A stretch of DNA of 14,166 bases, taken from an uncultured Oscillospiraceae bacterium. GTDB taxonomy: Bacteria; Bacillota; Clostridia; Oscillospirales; JAAYXM01. The translations under genes were made by a program, and so were the position numbers. Of this stretch, positions 12,876 to 14,166 are shown one piece after another. The DNA lies in NCBI GenBank assembly GCA_934446465.1, contig CAKSEF010000046.1, positions 1 to 14,166 on the forward strand. The letters run 5' to 3'. Position 1 is the first letter of the stretch. Each line of letters opens with the position of its first letter. Below the pieces are notes generated by a model. It made no database searches. It worked only from the letters and a program-made list of their open reading frames with translations, and was not told the origin of the DNA.

Positions 12876-13650
12876 ATAAGAATCTTTCTATTTCAATCCA
12901 TGTTCTTCCCTTTTTGCTCTTTTCGGAAATTTCTTTAAGACGCGCTCTGCCCCTGCCCCTCAGCACGAGCTTGTCGCCCTCTGCCGCCGTTTTGGAACAT
13001 TTTCTCGTCTCAATGTCATTTACAAAGACGTACCCGCCTTCAATAAACGTCTGTGCGTCTGAGCGCGAAACGGAAAACGCAGAGGATATAACGGCGTCAA
13101 GCCTCGGAGACATAACGGTGTCGCGCACTGTCTCGACACGCCGTACAGGCTCGGTAAATTCCGATATTTCCGAATTTTTGCACGATACCGAGGTATTCTT
13201 CACCCGGGTAAAATTTTGGCAGATAAACCCGCACACCGCGTCCAAAACAAATATTTGGGCTTTACCCTCGCATACCGATATGTCGCCCACGTTCGCCCGC
13301 GTTATTCCGAGCGACATAAGCGCGCCGAGAAAATCGCGGTGCGTGAGTTTTTCGCGCTCCGAAAACCCGGCGGTTATAAGGCGCATCTCAAGTCCGTCCG
13401 CACTGTCGGCATATTCGGGCAAAAAGTACAGAACACAGCGTTCGGCGCCCGCATATCCCCCGAAAAACTCATATCTTGCCGAAAACTCGGGGCTAAGCGA
13501 GCGCATAACGCTCTGCTCGTGCATGGACAGAAAACCCGTATGTGTTATATAGTTCTTGTTTTCAGCCGATGCACACAGGTCAAGTGTATGGGCACAGAGT
13601 ATTCTGTCCTCCGCCGCAACACCGTATTTTGCAAAAATTTCCTCTTTCAT
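12874..13650 (-). CDS. ylmH: YlmH-type S4-domain RNA-binding protein
   Basis: This 258-aa protein is of normal family length. The hallmark LTHRDFLGALMSLGITRANV (102-121) followed by GDI is the conserved YlmH core. The C-terminal S4 RNA-binding domain (about 182-245) is clear from RLDAVISSAFSVSRSDAQTFI, GYVFVN and GDKLVLRGRGR. In Bacillus, YlmH lies next to divIVA and cell-division genes, and the family has been linked to ribosome-associated quality control. Here its neighbours are an amidase and unrelated genes, so the division cluster is not conserved in this window. GAGGT about 5 bases before the ATG is the ribosome binding site. A consensus promoter at 13680-13708 sits between it and the upstream amidase gene. 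Confidence 0.93.
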   Translation of the reverse strand: MKEEIFAKYGVAAEDRILCAHTLDLCASAENKNYITHTGFLSMHEQSVMRSLSPEFSARYEFFGGYAGAERCVLYFLPEYADSADGLEMRLITAGFSEREKLTHRDFLGALMSLGITRANVGDISVCEGKAQIFVLDAVCGFICQNFTRVKNTSVSCKNSEISEFTEPVRRVETVRDTVMSPRLDAVISSAFSVSRSDAQTFIEGGYVFVNDIETRKCSKTAAEGDKLVLRGRGRARLKEISEKSKKGRTWIEIERFL

Positions 13651-13679
13651 GTTTACCTCGATATGTGTTTTATCAATAC

Positions 13680-13708
13680 AGTATATCGTTAAAATTTCCC
13701 GTTGTCAA
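13680..13708 (-). promoter_or_regulatory. Consensus promoter of ylmH
   Basis: On the minus strand a perfect TTGACA (13708-13703), a 17-base spacer and TATACT (13685-13680). The -35 box begins 6 bases past the amidase stop, so ylmH can be expressed independently. The leader is about 20-25 bases. Confidence 0.88.
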
Positions 13709-13713
13709 TATCT

Positions 13714-14166
13714 CTAACCGTCCGCGCGCACGCCCTCAATATGAATCAGGCGCAGGTTTGTATAATCATATGACGAGAGCCGACGGCGGAAGGTATCCAT
13801 GGTATGCGCCGAAAGCAGGATATTATCGGGGTCGGGAAAGTTCCCCGCGGAAACGATTAACAGTGAGTGTGTAAATTCGGGATTGTCGTTGTAGGAAAGC
13901 TGAATGACATCTCCTATTTCCGCCTCCGTCAAGTCCGCCTCACGTCCGAAAGGTCCGACACCTTCGTTTTCCGTCATAAAGTTATAGAAATATTTGACGC
14001 TCGTCCATGACGGCGAACGGTCATATGACGAAATGTAGTACCAGCCGAAATCGCGCGTGTAGTTCATAACTCCCGCGCCCGCATACACGCATTGTGAAAC
14101 AAAATTGGTGCAGTCCCCTCCTATCTCGTCAAAGTTATAATACGCGGGATTTCTTCTGTATGCCCA
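13714..14166 (-). CDS. Amidase_6-type cysteine hydrolase, C-terminal 150 residues (5' end outside window)
   Basis: The frame stays open from the right window edge to a TAG at 13716-13714. The visible part begins WAYRRNP and contains EIGGDCTNFVSQCVYAGAG, the signature of the putative amidase domain (Amidase_6, related to CHAP/NlpC-type papain-fold peptidases), with Cys19 of the visible fragment as likely nucleophile. EIGDVIQLSYND (83-94) and FTHSLLIVSAG (98-108), with His100 as the second catalytic residue, follow in the expected order. The C-terminus is complete. Whether a signal peptide or wall-binding domain lies upstream cannot be seen. Such proteins are usually secreted or surface-bound in Firmicutes. 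The substrate is unknown; peptidoglycan or peptide amide bonds are the usual guess. Confidence 0.85.
   Translation of the reverse strand, partial: WAYRRNPAYYNFDEIGGDCTNFVSQCVYAGAGVMNYTRDFGWYYISSYDRSPSWTSVKYFYNFMTENEGVGPFGREADLTEAEIGDVIQLSYNDNPEFTHSLLIVSAGNFPDPDNILLSAHTMDTFRRRLSSYDYTNLRLIHIEGVRADG

Noticed and set aside
12845..13552. 235-codon plus-strand frame opposite ylmH
   Set aside because: The minus-strand YlmH has clear family motifs, a promoter and a ribosome binding site. The plus frame begins inside the terminator hairpin.
1..14166. CRISPR arrays, tRNA or rRNA genes, riboswitches, intact insertion sequences
   Set aside because: I saw no regularly spaced repeats, no tRNA-like or rRNA segments, no recognisable riboswitch core and no transposase besides the recombinase remnant.

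Overview
The window looks like chromosomal DNA of a Gram-positive Clostridia-type bacterium, probably an uncultured gut lineage. The evidence is a ylmH gene, strong AAGGAGG-type ribosome binding sites, sigma-A promoters close to consensus, long hairpin terminators and Firmicutes-type protein families. The species cannot be named from the sequence.

Left edge (1-790): the scar of a mobile element. It holds the 3' end of an unidentified ORF and the C-terminal tail of a large serine recombinase that has lost its catalytic domain. Two hairpins follow, the second a classic terminator, and then about 120 bases before the promoter of the next locus.

Centre (910-11063): a carbohydrate-degradation locus. 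A LacI-family regulator is followed, probably in one operon, by a cytoplasmic GH39-like glycosidase. After a strong terminator and a new promoter comes a very large (1860 aa) secreted heparinase II/III-type polysaccharide lyase. It has a signal peptide, an Ig-like domain, a cysteine-pair (zinc-ribbon-like) insert, the toroid and beta-sandwich core, and, by my reading, three diverged copies of one ~200-aa beta-rich module, one N-terminal and two C-terminal. Convergent to it, sharing a palindromic terminator, is a cytoplasmic NodB/polysaccharide-deacetylase-like protein. That gene is transcribed divergently from an AraC-family regulator, and a perfect 16-bp palindrome covers its -10/+1 region. 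Together the genes suggest extracellular cleavage of a uronate-containing polysaccharide and intracellular processing of the products under two local regulators. No transporter, unsaturated glucuronyl hydrolase or sulfatase is present, so the substrate is open.

Right side (11101-14166): a 575-aa membrane protein with four N-terminal hydrophobic segments, Rossmann-like nucleotide-binding regions and a C-terminal RyR (ryanodine receptor repeat) domain. It is the least conventional gene here. On the other strand lie ylmH (S4-domain RNA-binding protein) with its own promoter and the C-terminal part of an Amidase_6-type cysteine hydrolase that runs off the window.

The best candidates for something undescribed are the RyR-domain membrane protein and the multi-module lyase with a changed metal-site motif.
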